14,485 nt of DNA from Pavlovales sp. CCMP2436 (taxonomy: Eukaryota; Haptophyta; Pavlovophyceae; Pavlovales). The position numbers were made by a program, and so were the translations under genes. The notes under the pieces were generated by a model. That model searched no databases. It saw only the letters and a program-made list of their open reading frames with translations, and was not told the DNA's origin. Positions 7,775-14,485 of this stretch are shown piece by piece. Every line of letters starts with the position of its first letter. Positions within the stretch are counted from its first letter, which is position 1. The stretch covers positions 442,878 through 457,362 of the forward strand of contig MU631355.1 of assembly GCA_026770615.1 (NCBI GenBank), read 5' to 3'.

Positions 7775-7856
7775 CGCTGGTAGGGGGCCTGTCCGATGAA
7801 GACCTGTACGTGCTCCGCGTCAAGCCTCGGAGAAAATGCCTTCATTTTTTTGAGGC

Positions 7857-7999
7857 TTGGTAGTGGAAAGTCCGGGTCTCAACCGGACAGGGCCATATTC
7901 TTGGTAGTGGAAAGTCCGGGTCTCAACCGGACAGGGCCATATTCTTGGTAGTGGAAAGTCCGGGTCTCAACCGGACAGGGCCATATTCTTGCCATATTC
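7857..7999. repeat. Three identical 44-bp tandem repeats with a hairpin core
   Basis: Units at 7857-7900, 7901-7944 and 7945-7988 are identical, and a partial fourth tail (CCATATTC) follows at 7992-7999. Each unit contains GTCCGG, a 7-nt loop GTCTCAA and CCGGAC, so each transcript unit could fold into a short perfect hairpin. The array starts 82 bp after the AAA stop codon, and so probably lies in its 3' untranslated region or just beyond. Perfect identity indicates recent expansion. Confidence 0.95.
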
Positions 8000-8030
8000 T
8001 TGCCACTGATTCTGCGGGCTGTGTTCCCAG

Positions 8031-8081
8031 GGCTTGGAGCGCGCGTGTCCCCCGACCACTGTGGGCTATGTCGACGAGTGA
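8031..8081 (+). pseudogene. Second copy of the AAA gene's C-terminal codons (possible alternative last exon)
   Basis: 8058-8081 encodes T-V-G-Y-V-D-E-stop, exactly the last seven residues of the AAA protein (7751-7774). The two copies use different synonymous third bases (ACA/ACT, GTC/GTG, GGG/GGC, TAC/TAT) and different stops (TAA/TGA). Upstream the frame is open as GLERACPPT back to 8031, directly after a good acceptor (CTGTGTTCCCAG). That acceptor would be phase 0, like all other introns of the gene. It may be an alternative terminal exon or the remnant of a tandem partial duplication. No donor that would join it cleanly is obvious. Confidence 0.5.
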
Positions 8082-8570
8082 CCGGCCCAGGTCGTTTTTC
8101 GCTTTGGCTCGCCACCGCGTAGGCGTGGGCCGTTGTTTTTGTGGGCTGGGGGCGCCTGCGCCTCGGTGCCCCCCCTCCGAGCAAACATGCCGCCAGACCT
8201 TTGAGACACCGAGCGTTTGATAACATCCAGCCGGTGGGCTATTGCGCGGGCTCGCTAGACCTCAGCTGGAGTCAGGCACCGGTGGGGCCACAGGGGGGTT
8301 CTCTGCCGGTAGGGTGTCATTTTCTTCTTCCAAGTCTTTGGTCGAACTTAAATAGTTACTTATTATTTATTCCGCCCGCGTCTCTCAACGCCGTCGGTTC
8401 ATCATAACGACGTCACTCTCGCGAGTGAATCCGCCGCAGGTACCTTCATCTAAGCGCTGAAGGCCCACCACTGACAAAAAAAACTTTTGAGTTGCCGAAT
8501 GCGCACACGTTCTCATCTTAACCACACTCCGTTTCCATCGCCGTCGCCTCAGCAGCCCCAAGTAAGAAAC
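8082..8570. other. Intergenic stretch without a recognisable gene
   Basis: Moderately GC-rich at first and AT-rich later, with frames of under 90 codons and no domain. I see no repeat shared with the rest of the window. Confidence 0.4.
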
Positions 8571-8620
8571 AACCTTTATAACCCGTGAAAATATCGACGG
8601 TCAAATATATAAATTAATAA

Positions 8621-9175
8621 GACAGATGCAGCATGGAGGGTGACACTTCCGCGACGTTGCTGCGACGGCCCTGACGGCAAACCCGAGTCCGCGATCGCGC
8701 TCGCGCAAGCGTGCAACCGCCGAGAGTTACATGCGCTGTGCGCGCGGAGTGCGCGTCTTTTTCAGGACGTCCACATTCAGCCTCGCTCGCTTCCTTCGCA
8801 ATCGAGACGTACGTGCCCGCTGAGATCATGATTCACGTGACGTGCCAATGAGATGTGCAACGCAACATCCAGCCCATCTGCCATACGGAACACTCTCTAC
8901 ATTGGCTGCGGTCTACAGTCATAGACAGGCATTAAGAAAGCAGAGAATCAGAGTGAGGCTCACATTCTTAGCAAAATACATACAAACAATAGTTACATTA
9001 CATACAAGCAATGCTTAACTGGCTCAAACATTGAGCCTCAGTTTCTTAATCCGAGCTTTCTTAATGCCCGTCCATAACTGTACGGCGCGGAGGGCCCTTC
9101 CACGCTGAATCTAGATTGCTCCCCATCATCCATGCTTGAATTTTCAATTGTCCAGCTTTTATTTAAGGAAGCCCT
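8621..9175 (+). repeat. Dispersed repeat R2, copy A (interrupted by a MITE)
   Basis: Aligns along its length with 11724-12137 in the same orientation, from GACAGATGC to AAGGAAGC(C/T)CT. Shared stretches include CGACGGCCCTGACGG, GCGCTGTGCGCGCGGAGTGC, TTCAGCCTCGC, AGATGTGCAACG and CTCCCCATCATCCATGCTTG. The 167 bp at 8916-9082 have no counterpart in copy B because of a MITE insertion plus its TA duplication. The repeat shows no intact frame and its class is unknown. Confidence 0.85.
8916..9080. mobile_element. Tc1/mariner-type MITE, 165 bp, with TA target duplication
   Basis: Ends read TA-CAGT...ACTG-TA (TA at 8914-8915 and 9081-9082), the termini and target typical of Tc1/mariner-group elements. 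The arms 8916-8962 and 9031-9080 are long imperfect inverted repeats sharing GGCATTAAGAAAGC and TGAGGCTCA, with a 68-bp AT-rich loop. Repeat copy B (11724-12137) lacks the insert. After removing it with one TA, the flanks align base for base in length (GTCTACGGCGCGGAGGGC against GTCGAAGGTGAGTAGGGC). No transposase is encoded; movement would need one supplied elsewhere. Confidence 0.85.
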
Positions 9176-9492
9176 TTGCAACATCTTGTGCGTGTGTAAA
9201 TATTTCTTAAACGTCCGTCCCCGAGAGTATCGCACTGGATAGGAGCGTTAAAAAACACTCAGATCCAGGGATCTACCCCGAGCACACGGATACCGTCACC
9301 ACCGCTGATCAGTTCAAATACACGACGATCGACGACTCTCAACTGGCGCGCTGACCGACCTCCACTGCATTTCCCCCGCCTCGTCTGAAAGTGCAGCACC
9401 GTCTGAGAGCGCGACACACCTTCGCGACTCCCAAAACATTACATTTTCATTAGCCTGTATCACATATATTGCGATTTTTGCCCCGAGGGACA
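9176..9492. other. Stretch without recognisable features
   Basis: No domain-bearing frame, no repeat shared with other parts of the window and no strong palindrome was noticed. Confidence 0.35.
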
Positions 9493-9660
9493 GAAATCGC
9501 AAATATACGCGGCTTATCTGTTGGTCCAGTTTATCCCACCCCTTGCCGGGGGTGGGCCTCGGACGCAGGACTTTGGAATGCGGGAAATTGCGGGCTTACT
9601 GGCTCATGATTGTGTTTCGGAAGCTTTGAGTTTGCTGGCCCATATTTTGTTTTGGGTTTC
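9493..9660 (+). repeat. Dispersed repeat R1, copy B
   Basis: Counterpart of 237-400, same orientation. It matches through AAATAT(A/G)CGCGGCTTAT, the GGGGGTGGGCCTCGG block and the tandem CTGGC(T/C)CAT echoes. Similarity ends at about 9660; the following sequences differ, which sets the 3' limit of the shared unit. Confidence 0.65.
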
Positions 9661-9879
9661 AGCCATCTTTATCAAGGTTGATTGCTGCTCAGGGGGGCTG
9701 AGCGCCCCCTCCCACTGCAGATATCATGAAAGCCATCTCCCTCAACGCCTAGGGCGTTTGCGGGTGTGTTGAAGGGTCATAATAACTAATTTTGGTTACC
9801 ATTGGCGGGCCACTGTACCTAGCACATTGCTTGACCGATCATGTAATACATACGGAAGCCCGCGCACGGGGGGGGTCGT

Positions 9880-10005
9880 GCATCGCTCAGGTATCACCGA
9901 CCTCGGGCTGCGGCCGCGCCGATGATATTCGAGGTGGGCCCGAGGTGGGGCCCACCTCGGGCTGGTTGTCTTTGGTGATGAGCCCCACCTCGGGCAGTGA
10001 TGTTA
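9880..10005. repeat. Cluster of CCCACCTCGGG palindromic motifs
   Basis: The 12-mer CCCCACCTCGGG or close variants occurs about five times in both orientations. Two copies meet head to head as CCCGAGGTGGG G CCCACCTCGGG (about 9939-9961), a palindrome with a single-base centre. The same motif, next to CAGGTATCAC, occurs in intron 2 of the AAA gene (6500-6620), so this is a dispersed short-motif family. Confidence 0.6.
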
Positions 10006-10035
10006 AAAAAAAGAAAAAATGTTTAAGCTAAAAAA

Positions 10036-10080
10036 ATATGTATTGGCTAATATTGCAAAATATATTGGCTAATATTGAAT
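10036..10080. repeat. Short direct repeat TATTGGCTAATATTG
   Basis: A 15-base word occurs twice with a short A/T spacer. It is a local tandem duplication in AT-rich DNA without evident function. Confidence 0.7.
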
Positions 10081-10329
10081 TAGTCCTCCAGTTTTGCTCT
10101 TTACTAAGTCACCTGGCACCAGCACCCCACTCCGAGTACTTTAAAAAAAGGCAGTGGATTTTGATTCGACGCCCATGTAATAAATAAGGTGATAATAACT
10201 AATGTCCAGCTGATTTGTCGTTGTGTTGTTGTCATTATTATTGTTTTGATGATTACATTGGAGTCTTTGCGTAGTATACTTGGTACCACACTGCCTCCAC
10301 GATGCACGCCAATAGCTGGTCTTGACTGC

Positions 10330-10618
10330 GCGTCCCCTCTGAACCCGCCCCGCGCATCCCCTCCGAACCCACCCCGCGCGTCAACTCTGAACCCGTCATT
10401 TGCGTCCCCTCTGAACCCGCCCTTTGCGTCCTCTCTGAACCCGCCCTTTGCGTCCCCTCTTTAACCCGTCCTTTGCGTCCCCTCTGAACCCGCCCTTTGC
10501 GTCCCCTCTGAACCCGCACTTTGCGTCCCCTCTGAACCCACCCTTTGCGTCCCCTCTGAACCAAACCCTTGCGTCCCCTCTGAACCAATCCCTTGCGTCC
10601 CCTCTGAACCCGGCCCTA
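10330..10618. repeat. 24-bp minisatellite, about 12 units
   Basis: Twelve units begin GCGTCCCCTCTGAACCCG and end in CCC(T/G)(T/C)(T/G) variants. Unit 6 carries one extra T (CTCTTTAACCC), which breaks the plus-strand frame. Units 7-9 are nearly identical and the ends are more diverged, the usual pattern for an expanding array. Because 24 is a multiple of three, several frames stay open (plus: FASPLNPP; minus: GTQRAGSE or AKGGFRGD). The array lies directly upstream of the ankyrin-like exon and is best read as intronic or intergenic. Confidence 0.9.
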
Positions 10619-10705
10619 CTTGCGAGCAGGCCGAGACTTCGCTGCTGACGCACATGGATAAAAAAGGACGCACGCCCATCGCAGTCGCGGGTGAATTCGC
10701 AGGGC

Positions 10706-10801
10706 ACTCGAGGTGCGTTTTAATTTTTAGTTTATTTGAGTTCTGTAGTAGGCCTCTCGAGGTGCGATGTTTTATGATTTTTTTATAGCAGTAGCTGTAG
10801 T
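10706..10801. repeat. Short tandem duplication around a CTCGAGGTGCG donor-like word
   Basis: CTCGAGGTGCG at 10707-10717 recurs at 10757-10767. Each is followed by a T-rich tract and CTGTAGTAGG (10744-10753; 10795-10804). The duplication copies the end of the ankyrin-like exon and its 5' splice site. Confidence 0.6.
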
Positions 10802-10905
10802 AGGAGGAGGAGTACACGATGTTTATGCATCTGCTCTGCTATGCTATAGTACACTTTTTATTCTTTTTTTTTCGGCTTCTGGCTGGCTGTCTGACTGACT
10901 GTTTG

Positions 10906-11091
10906 AGGGTTCGAGCTGGTCAAAGCGCTGCGACGCCCTTCACCCGCCGTGCGTTTTAGTCGGCAGCGCTGGCTTGGGGTATATATTACATCAGCAGTGG
11001 GGGACTTGACCGACTGCAGGCCGACTTGGCAGCCGACTAAGACGCAGTGCGGATGAAGGGCGTCGCAGCGCTGCTTCAGCCCCTCGACTGC
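10906..11091. repeat. Long inverted repeat spanning intron and MYND exon
   Basis: The left arm (about 10906-10972) contains AGCGCTGCGACGCCCTTCAC and TTAGTCGGC. The right arm (about 11029-11091) contains their complements GCCGACTAAGACG and GATGAAGGGCGTCGCAGCGCT. About 45 central bases pair with few mismatches, and weaker similarity continues outward. The loop is about 56 nt. The right arm includes the coding start of the MYND exon, so a transcript could fold into a long hairpin that hides the acceptor. Confidence 0.85.
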
Positions 11092-11238
11092 GGGGCGACC
11101 GAGGGACTGAAGCAGTGCACGCGGTACCACACAGCTCGCTTCTGCAGCAGCGCGTGCATGCGGCTGTCGTGGCGGGCGCACAAGCAGTGCTGCACGCGCT
11201 GGGCGGAGCAGGGAGGCGAGGACGAGTCACAGCAGTGA

Positions 11239-11723
11239 CTCAGTTGCGACGGTAGTGAGCTCTCGTTCTCTCTCTGAATCTCTCGAGCCATGAGTGTGCA
11301 AATATCAATCATCATTCGCACACTTGAATCACTTAAAAAGTTAGCTGGCACGCTCAAACGAGATATTGTTACATTATTTACAGAAATATACAAGAATTAG
11401 ATATTGACGGTGTCCTTATAACGGATTTCCTTTAGAATAAAAGGCTTTTGCTCGAATCCCTTGACATTTATTATCCGAGTTCAATTTTTTTTGGGCCCGA
11501 GCTCAGCAGAAAATCGGAAAATATGCAGCCGGTAACAATATTAAAAAATCAAAATATCATTCATGTTTATGGCCCCCTCTATAACTAGTTTGTAACAAAT
11601 CAGTTACTTAAATTCATAGTAACAAATTCTCTTTGACACTGAGACTACAAGACTTAACGATATTCTGAGAAACGTATAACCGTCGAAAAACGTGAATATA
11701 CCATTCGCCGAATATCTAATAAA
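11239..11723. other. AT-rich spacer without a gene
   Basis: No coding frame with a domain. There is a small inverted pair GTGTGCAAAT / ATTCGCACAC near 11294-11323, and otherwise nothing notable. Confidence 0.4.
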
Positions 11724-12137
11724 GACAGATGCTCGGAGGGGGACACTGCTGCCGCGACGTTACCGCGACGGCCCTGACGGCCCTAACGGCAAACCCGAGC
11801 CCACACTCGCGCTCGCGCTTCAAGCGTGAGATCGCCGCGAGAGGTGCATGCGCTGTGCGCGCGGAGTGCGCGACCTTTGAGACGTCCCCGTTCAGCCTCG
11901 CCAGCGGTTCCTTCGCAAACGAGACGTGTAAAGATAGGCTCGAGCCCGCCGAGGACTTGTGACGTGCGCCACTTAGATGTGCAACGTGCCATCCAGCCCG
12001 TCTGCCCTGCGGCCACTCTTTTCATCATTGGTTGCTGTCGAAGGTGAGTAGGGCACTTCCACGCTGATAATCTAGATCGCTCCCCATCATCCATGCTTGA
12101 TTTTTAATTTGCCCAGATATTCATATAAGGAAGCTCT
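11724..12137 (+). repeat. Dispersed repeat R2, copy B (MITE-free)
   Basis: Counterpart of 8621-9175. It preserves the uninterrupted site where copy A carries the MITE (around 12032-12049). It has small internal differences, including an extra CCCTAACGG after the shared CGACGGCCCTGACGG block. No intact reading frame. Confidence 0.85.
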
Positions 12138-12198
12138 TAAGTTAGTTACACCTTACAAGTGCCAGCCCTTCCACCCGTTGTCCGTGCACTCGTCACAC

Positions 12199-12273
12199 TC
12201 ACACGGAGTAGTTTTGAAATAATAATGACGTGCCACGTCATTACAATCTTAAAACTACTGTACTCCGTGTGGG
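12199..12273. repeat. Loopless foldback palindrome (~75 bp)
   Basis: The arms CACACGGAGTAGTTTT...AATGACGTG (12200-12232) and CACGTCATTAC...AAAACTACTGTACTCCGTGTG (12234-12271) pair along almost their whole length. The right arm has a 4-base insertion and there is no spacer. It abuts dispersed repeat R3 copy B and may be a separate MITE-like unit or one end of the same element. Confidence 0.8.
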
Positions 12274-12276
12274 TGT

Positions 12277-12382
12277 ACGCAGCTCGCCGAGCCTGCCCCT
12301 TTTCACGGGGGCTGATGCTATCGATCAGTATCTCCTTCCCCCGGCCACGCCAACAATTCCCAACAAGGGGTCCCTAGCCGGC
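12277..12382 (+). repeat. Dispersed repeat R3, copy B
   Basis: Counterpart of 7057-7147 in intron 3 of the AAA gene, same orientation, with shared GCCGAGCCTGCCCCTTTT and ATTCCCAACAAGGGGT. The central part carries ATGCTATCGATCAG, absent from copy A. Confidence 0.7.
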
Positions 12383-12727
12383 TGAACACTGAGCAGTGAT
12401 GAATCCCTATCAGAAAAATAGAAATAGGGTAACTGCCCAGGCGCCACCCGCAGTCAAACAGCAGCCCGCCGTTAGATGCCGCAGCAACAGCCCGACGGAG
12501 CCCGCATTCCTTTTGCTCGATGGATATGGAGCCGCCACGCAGATAGATCACAGTAGCAAAACCCGTCTGATATGCTGCAAAACTAACTTTATCATATCTG
12601 TCGAATTTTCATATATTACTGGCAACTGATTCTGAAATTCAGGTCAGCATCGGTTCACGCCTCTGACAGAGCAACAACCGATCAAAATCGCTCACAGTGT
12701 CCACACGATAAACCCCCCGCCAGCCGC
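12383..12727. other. Spacer, 3' flank of the EF-hand gene
   Basis: No supported gene on either strand. It would contain the 3' untranslated region of the minus-strand gene that ends at 12728. The word AATCCCTATCAG is shared with intron 1 of the AAA gene but is too short to interpret. Confidence 0.4.
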
Positions 12728-14328
12728 TCACAGCAGCAGCTGGTTGGGAGTGCCCGCGACGCTCCCGACGCTCCCGCGCAGTGACCTGCGCTCAGTCCTG
12801 CGCCTGCGCGACGTCTCCCGGAAGGTCTCGTCGGCCGAGAAGGCCGGCTCGAAGCTCTGCGCGCTCGCCTGCGTGCCGAGCGGCGGCACGAGCGGCACGC
12901 CCATCGCGTCGTTGTAGCCGTGCGCGAGCGCGTGCCGGCTCGCGACGGTTACCCACGCGGCCAGGGAGATCGAGTCCTCCACCGACGCGGGCTCGTGCAT
13001 CTGCGTCTCGCGCAGCGCCTCGAGGAAGAACGCCTGGCTCTCGTCGGCCGAGATGGAGCGCCTCTGCCCTGACGCCCTCGCCGCCATCGCGCAGAGCGCG
13101 CCGAACTCGCCGACGCTCAGCACGCCGTCGCCGTTGATGTCGTGATCGGCGTAGAGCTCGCGCAGCCCGCGCAGCTCTTCGTGGCGGAGCGCGAGGTAGG
13201 CGCGCAGCAGCGTCTCCACCAGCTCGTCCATCGGCAGCGCCGGCACCTTGGTTGTGATGGCCACGACGGGTGGCGCGCGCTTGGCGGGCGAGCGGGGCAA
13301 GGCGCCGGCCGCCACGGGTGCGGGTGCTGATGTTGCGGCTACGGCTGCGGCGGTGGCTGCGGCTGCTGTGGGGAGGCCGGTGGCCTCGAAGCGAGCGAGC
13401 ACGGCCTCGAGCGGCTCGACCGCCGGATCGCTGCGCAGCCGCTTCTCCACCCACTCGCCCACCTGCGTCTCGAGCGAAACGGGCAGCTCCATGAAGCGCA
13501 CGATGGTCGACGCGGTAGCCATGGAGTAGGTGCCGCGCCCGAGCCAGTGGTCGAGGGGGTTCTCCGCGATGAGCGCCTCGATGGAGAGCTTCTCCTTCGC
13601 CTGCTCCGCGTCGGCAGAGGCGTTAAAGTGTATGTCGACAAGCGCGTCGGCCGTGAGCGAGTCGTGGAGCTTGTGCGGCGGGTAGGCCGAGGTGTAGGCC
13701 TTGCGCACGAACGTGAGGGCCTGTGCGAACACGGGGAGTTTGCAAAGCAGCGAGTGGGCGGGTTAGGCTCACAAGCGCGCACAGGCACGCAAGGGTTCGG
13801 TTGAGTGGGCACGGTGAACGGGCAGGGCAAGCGGACAGCGAATAAGCCTTGTTGTGCGCGAACGAGCGAGCCTGTCCGTTTGCAGGGAGAAAGAGTTTGC
13901 GGGCAGTCAAGAAGATCCTCTTTCATCCTCCCTTGGGGAGAGCGAATGTGTAACAACTCGTGACAGCATACTAATTCGAATCCGGACTGGGCCGAATCCG
14001 GACAACTGCCAAAGAAAGGCACCCTTAACAACCCAATCGTATCTCTATTGAGATGCCTGGAATCTAGCCTCATAGGATAACGAATTAGTTGGGGACAGCG
14101 AGCGCGCACCTCGGGAGTAGCCGCCTCGCCCAGTAGTCCCGCAAGCTGTGCGAAGACGCGTACACGCGCGTGCAGCTCGTGGTGCAGCTGCGCCGAGTGT
14201 AGCAGGTCGGCCAGGTTTGCGAGTGCGTGTGACCTCCGACCGTAGGTGCGCAGCATCCAGTGGAAGACAAAGGCGGGGAACGAGTTGTGCTGCTTCGCGG
14301 GGAGCGAGTCGCCGGCGAGTGCGCGCGC
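12728..14328 (-). CDS. EF-hand calcium-binding protein, last two exons (5' part outside the window)
   Basis: Two phase-0 exons are supported on the minus strand: 14328-14110 (73 codons; acceptor AAAAAG before 14328, donor GAG|GTGCGC) and 13720-12728 (330 codons plus stop; acceptor TTCGCACAG). The first has a helical module FPAFVFHWMLRTYGRRSHAL, then LADLLHSAQLHH and RVRVFAQLAGLL. From memory this resembles a module preceding EF hands in large protist calcium-binding proteins, but I cannot name it. The last exon adds helices (LSIEALIAENPLDHW), an Ala/Pro linker and one canonical EF-hand loop, DINGDGVLSVGE, at 13106-13141 with ligands D1, N3, D5 and E12. A second, degenerate EF-type helix pair may follow. 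The tail is basic (SRRRRTERRSLRG) and ends NQLLL. No membrane segment is seen. The gene continues beyond the right edge. Confidence 0.75.
13721..14109 (-). other. Intron of the EF-hand gene
   Basis: 389 bp with donor GTGCGC and acceptor TTCGCACAG, phase 0 on both sides. The reading frame on the minus strand meets stops shortly after the donor in all useful frames, supporting removal. It carries a direct repeat CGAATCCGGAC (13977-13987 and 13993-14003) and no other notable structure. Confidence 0.75.
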
Positions 14329-14387
14329 CTTTTTGGATGGGAGGGATGGGTCAGTTCATAATGCCCAGCTGGGACAATTCACTCACT

Positions 14388-14485
14388 GGTGTGTGTGCGT
14401 GTGTATGTGTGTATGTGTGTGTTTGTTCCTTTTTTTTTCCTTTCCTCTTTTCCTTTCCTCTTTTTTTTTCTTCTCTTCCCCCCCC
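14388..14485. repeat. GT microsatellite followed by a long polypyrimidine tract
   Basis: A GT/GTAT-rich run (about 14388-14425) passes into an unbroken C/T tract up to the window end. On the minus strand this is purine-rich and lies in an upstream intron of the EF-hand gene. Confidence 0.9.

Larger units (their letters stand above)
10630..11238 (+). pseudogene. Ankyrin plus MYND-finger gene remnant (two exons recognised)
   Basis: A first exon at about 10630-10712 (after GCGAGCAG, before GAG|GTGCGT) reads AETSLLTH then MDKKGRTPIAVAGEFAGHS, an ankyrin-repeat consensus. The second, from about 11048 to a TGA at 11236-11238, reads EGLKQCTRYHTARFC, then SSACMRLSWRAHKQCC, a MYND zinc finger (protein-interaction module). 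Algal ankyrin-MYND proteins are a known type. The finger is damaged: the expected CxxC after KQ is CTRY, and only one Cys precedes it (DCGATEG), so at least two zinc ligands are missing. The exons do not join in frame with the splice sites seen, and no start codon is evident. I favour a decaying gene; unseen exons remain possible. Confidence 0.55.

Noticed and set aside
7857..7999. CRISPR array
   Set aside because: The 44-bp units are contiguous and identical, with no variable spacers, and the context is eukaryotic.
7945..8220. Plus-strand 91-codon frame through the hairpin repeats
   Set aside because: It begins inside the tandem array and conflicts with the better-supported frame ending TVGYVDE. 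No domain.
9038..9235. Minus-strand 65-codon frame across the MITE right arm
   Set aside because: It spans a repeat boundary and the MITE end, and its product has no recognisable feature.
10253..10817. Three overlapping minus-strand frames of 103-118 codons
   Set aside because: Their length is created by the 24-bp minisatellite, which leaves several frames open at once. No start or domain outside the array.
12318..12551. Small minus-strand frame similar to one in intron 3 (TPCWE motif)
   Set aside because: The similarity is explained by repeat R3 being present in both places; it is not a conserved protein.
12792..13454. Arg/Ala-rich 220-codon minus frame overlapping the EF-hand exon
   Set aside because: It is an out-of-frame reading of the same exon. 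The EF-hand loop and helices are only in the other frame.

Overview
This window looks like nuclear DNA of a unicellular eukaryote, most likely an alga. Genes sit on both strands, coding blocks are very GC-rich, spacers and introns are AT-rich, and canonical GT-AG introns interrupt frames that are clearly conserved on both sides. One intron opens directly into a degenerate TAACCCTAACACTAAC array that would read as a TLTLTL tail if retained. From memory this is common in haptophyte genomes such as Emiliania. The haptophyte assignment is an inference and cannot be proven here.

Layout. (1) Positions 1-1115 are minus-strand and poorly resolved: a coiled-coil exon cut by the window edge, a small foldback element, one copy of a dispersed repeat, and a roughly 69-bp minisatellite open on the minus strand (YEPIPPTD repeats). 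(2) 1116-3129 is mostly silent except for a decayed coding fragment at 2065-2300. (3) 3130-4992 (minus) is an intronless 620-residue protein with Tyr/Pro and Gln-rich helical repeats, a BAG-like Hsp70-binding domain and a C-terminal coiled coil. (4) Across a 259-bp divergent spacer, 5252-7774 (plus) is a four-exon FtsH-type membrane AAA ATPase of 449 residues that stops just where the M41 zinc protease domain would begin. Its 3' flank holds three identical 44-bp hairpin repeats and a second copy of its C-terminal codons. (5) 8570-10620 and 11239-12640 are repeat-rich: two copies of a roughly 415-bp dispersed repeat (one carrying a Tc1/mariner-type MITE, the other preserving the empty site), further repeat pairs, palindromes and a 24-bp minisatellite. 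(6) 10630-11238 (plus) is a small ankyrin plus degraded MYND-finger gene remnant containing a large inverted duplication. (7) 12728-14328 (minus) holds the last two exons of a calcium-binding EF-hand protein that continues beyond the window.

The two best genes, the BAG-like co-chaperone and the protease-less FtsH-like ATPase, share one divergent promoter region and are both protein-quality-control families, so co-regulation is plausible but not shown. No RNA gene, CRISPR array or prokaryotic operon structure was seen. The strongest unexpected signals are the synonymous-only duplications around the AAA gene (VRELF at intron 2, TVGYVDE-stop downstream), its missing protease domain, the filled/empty MITE site, and the BAG-domain protein with an LC3-interaction-like motif.
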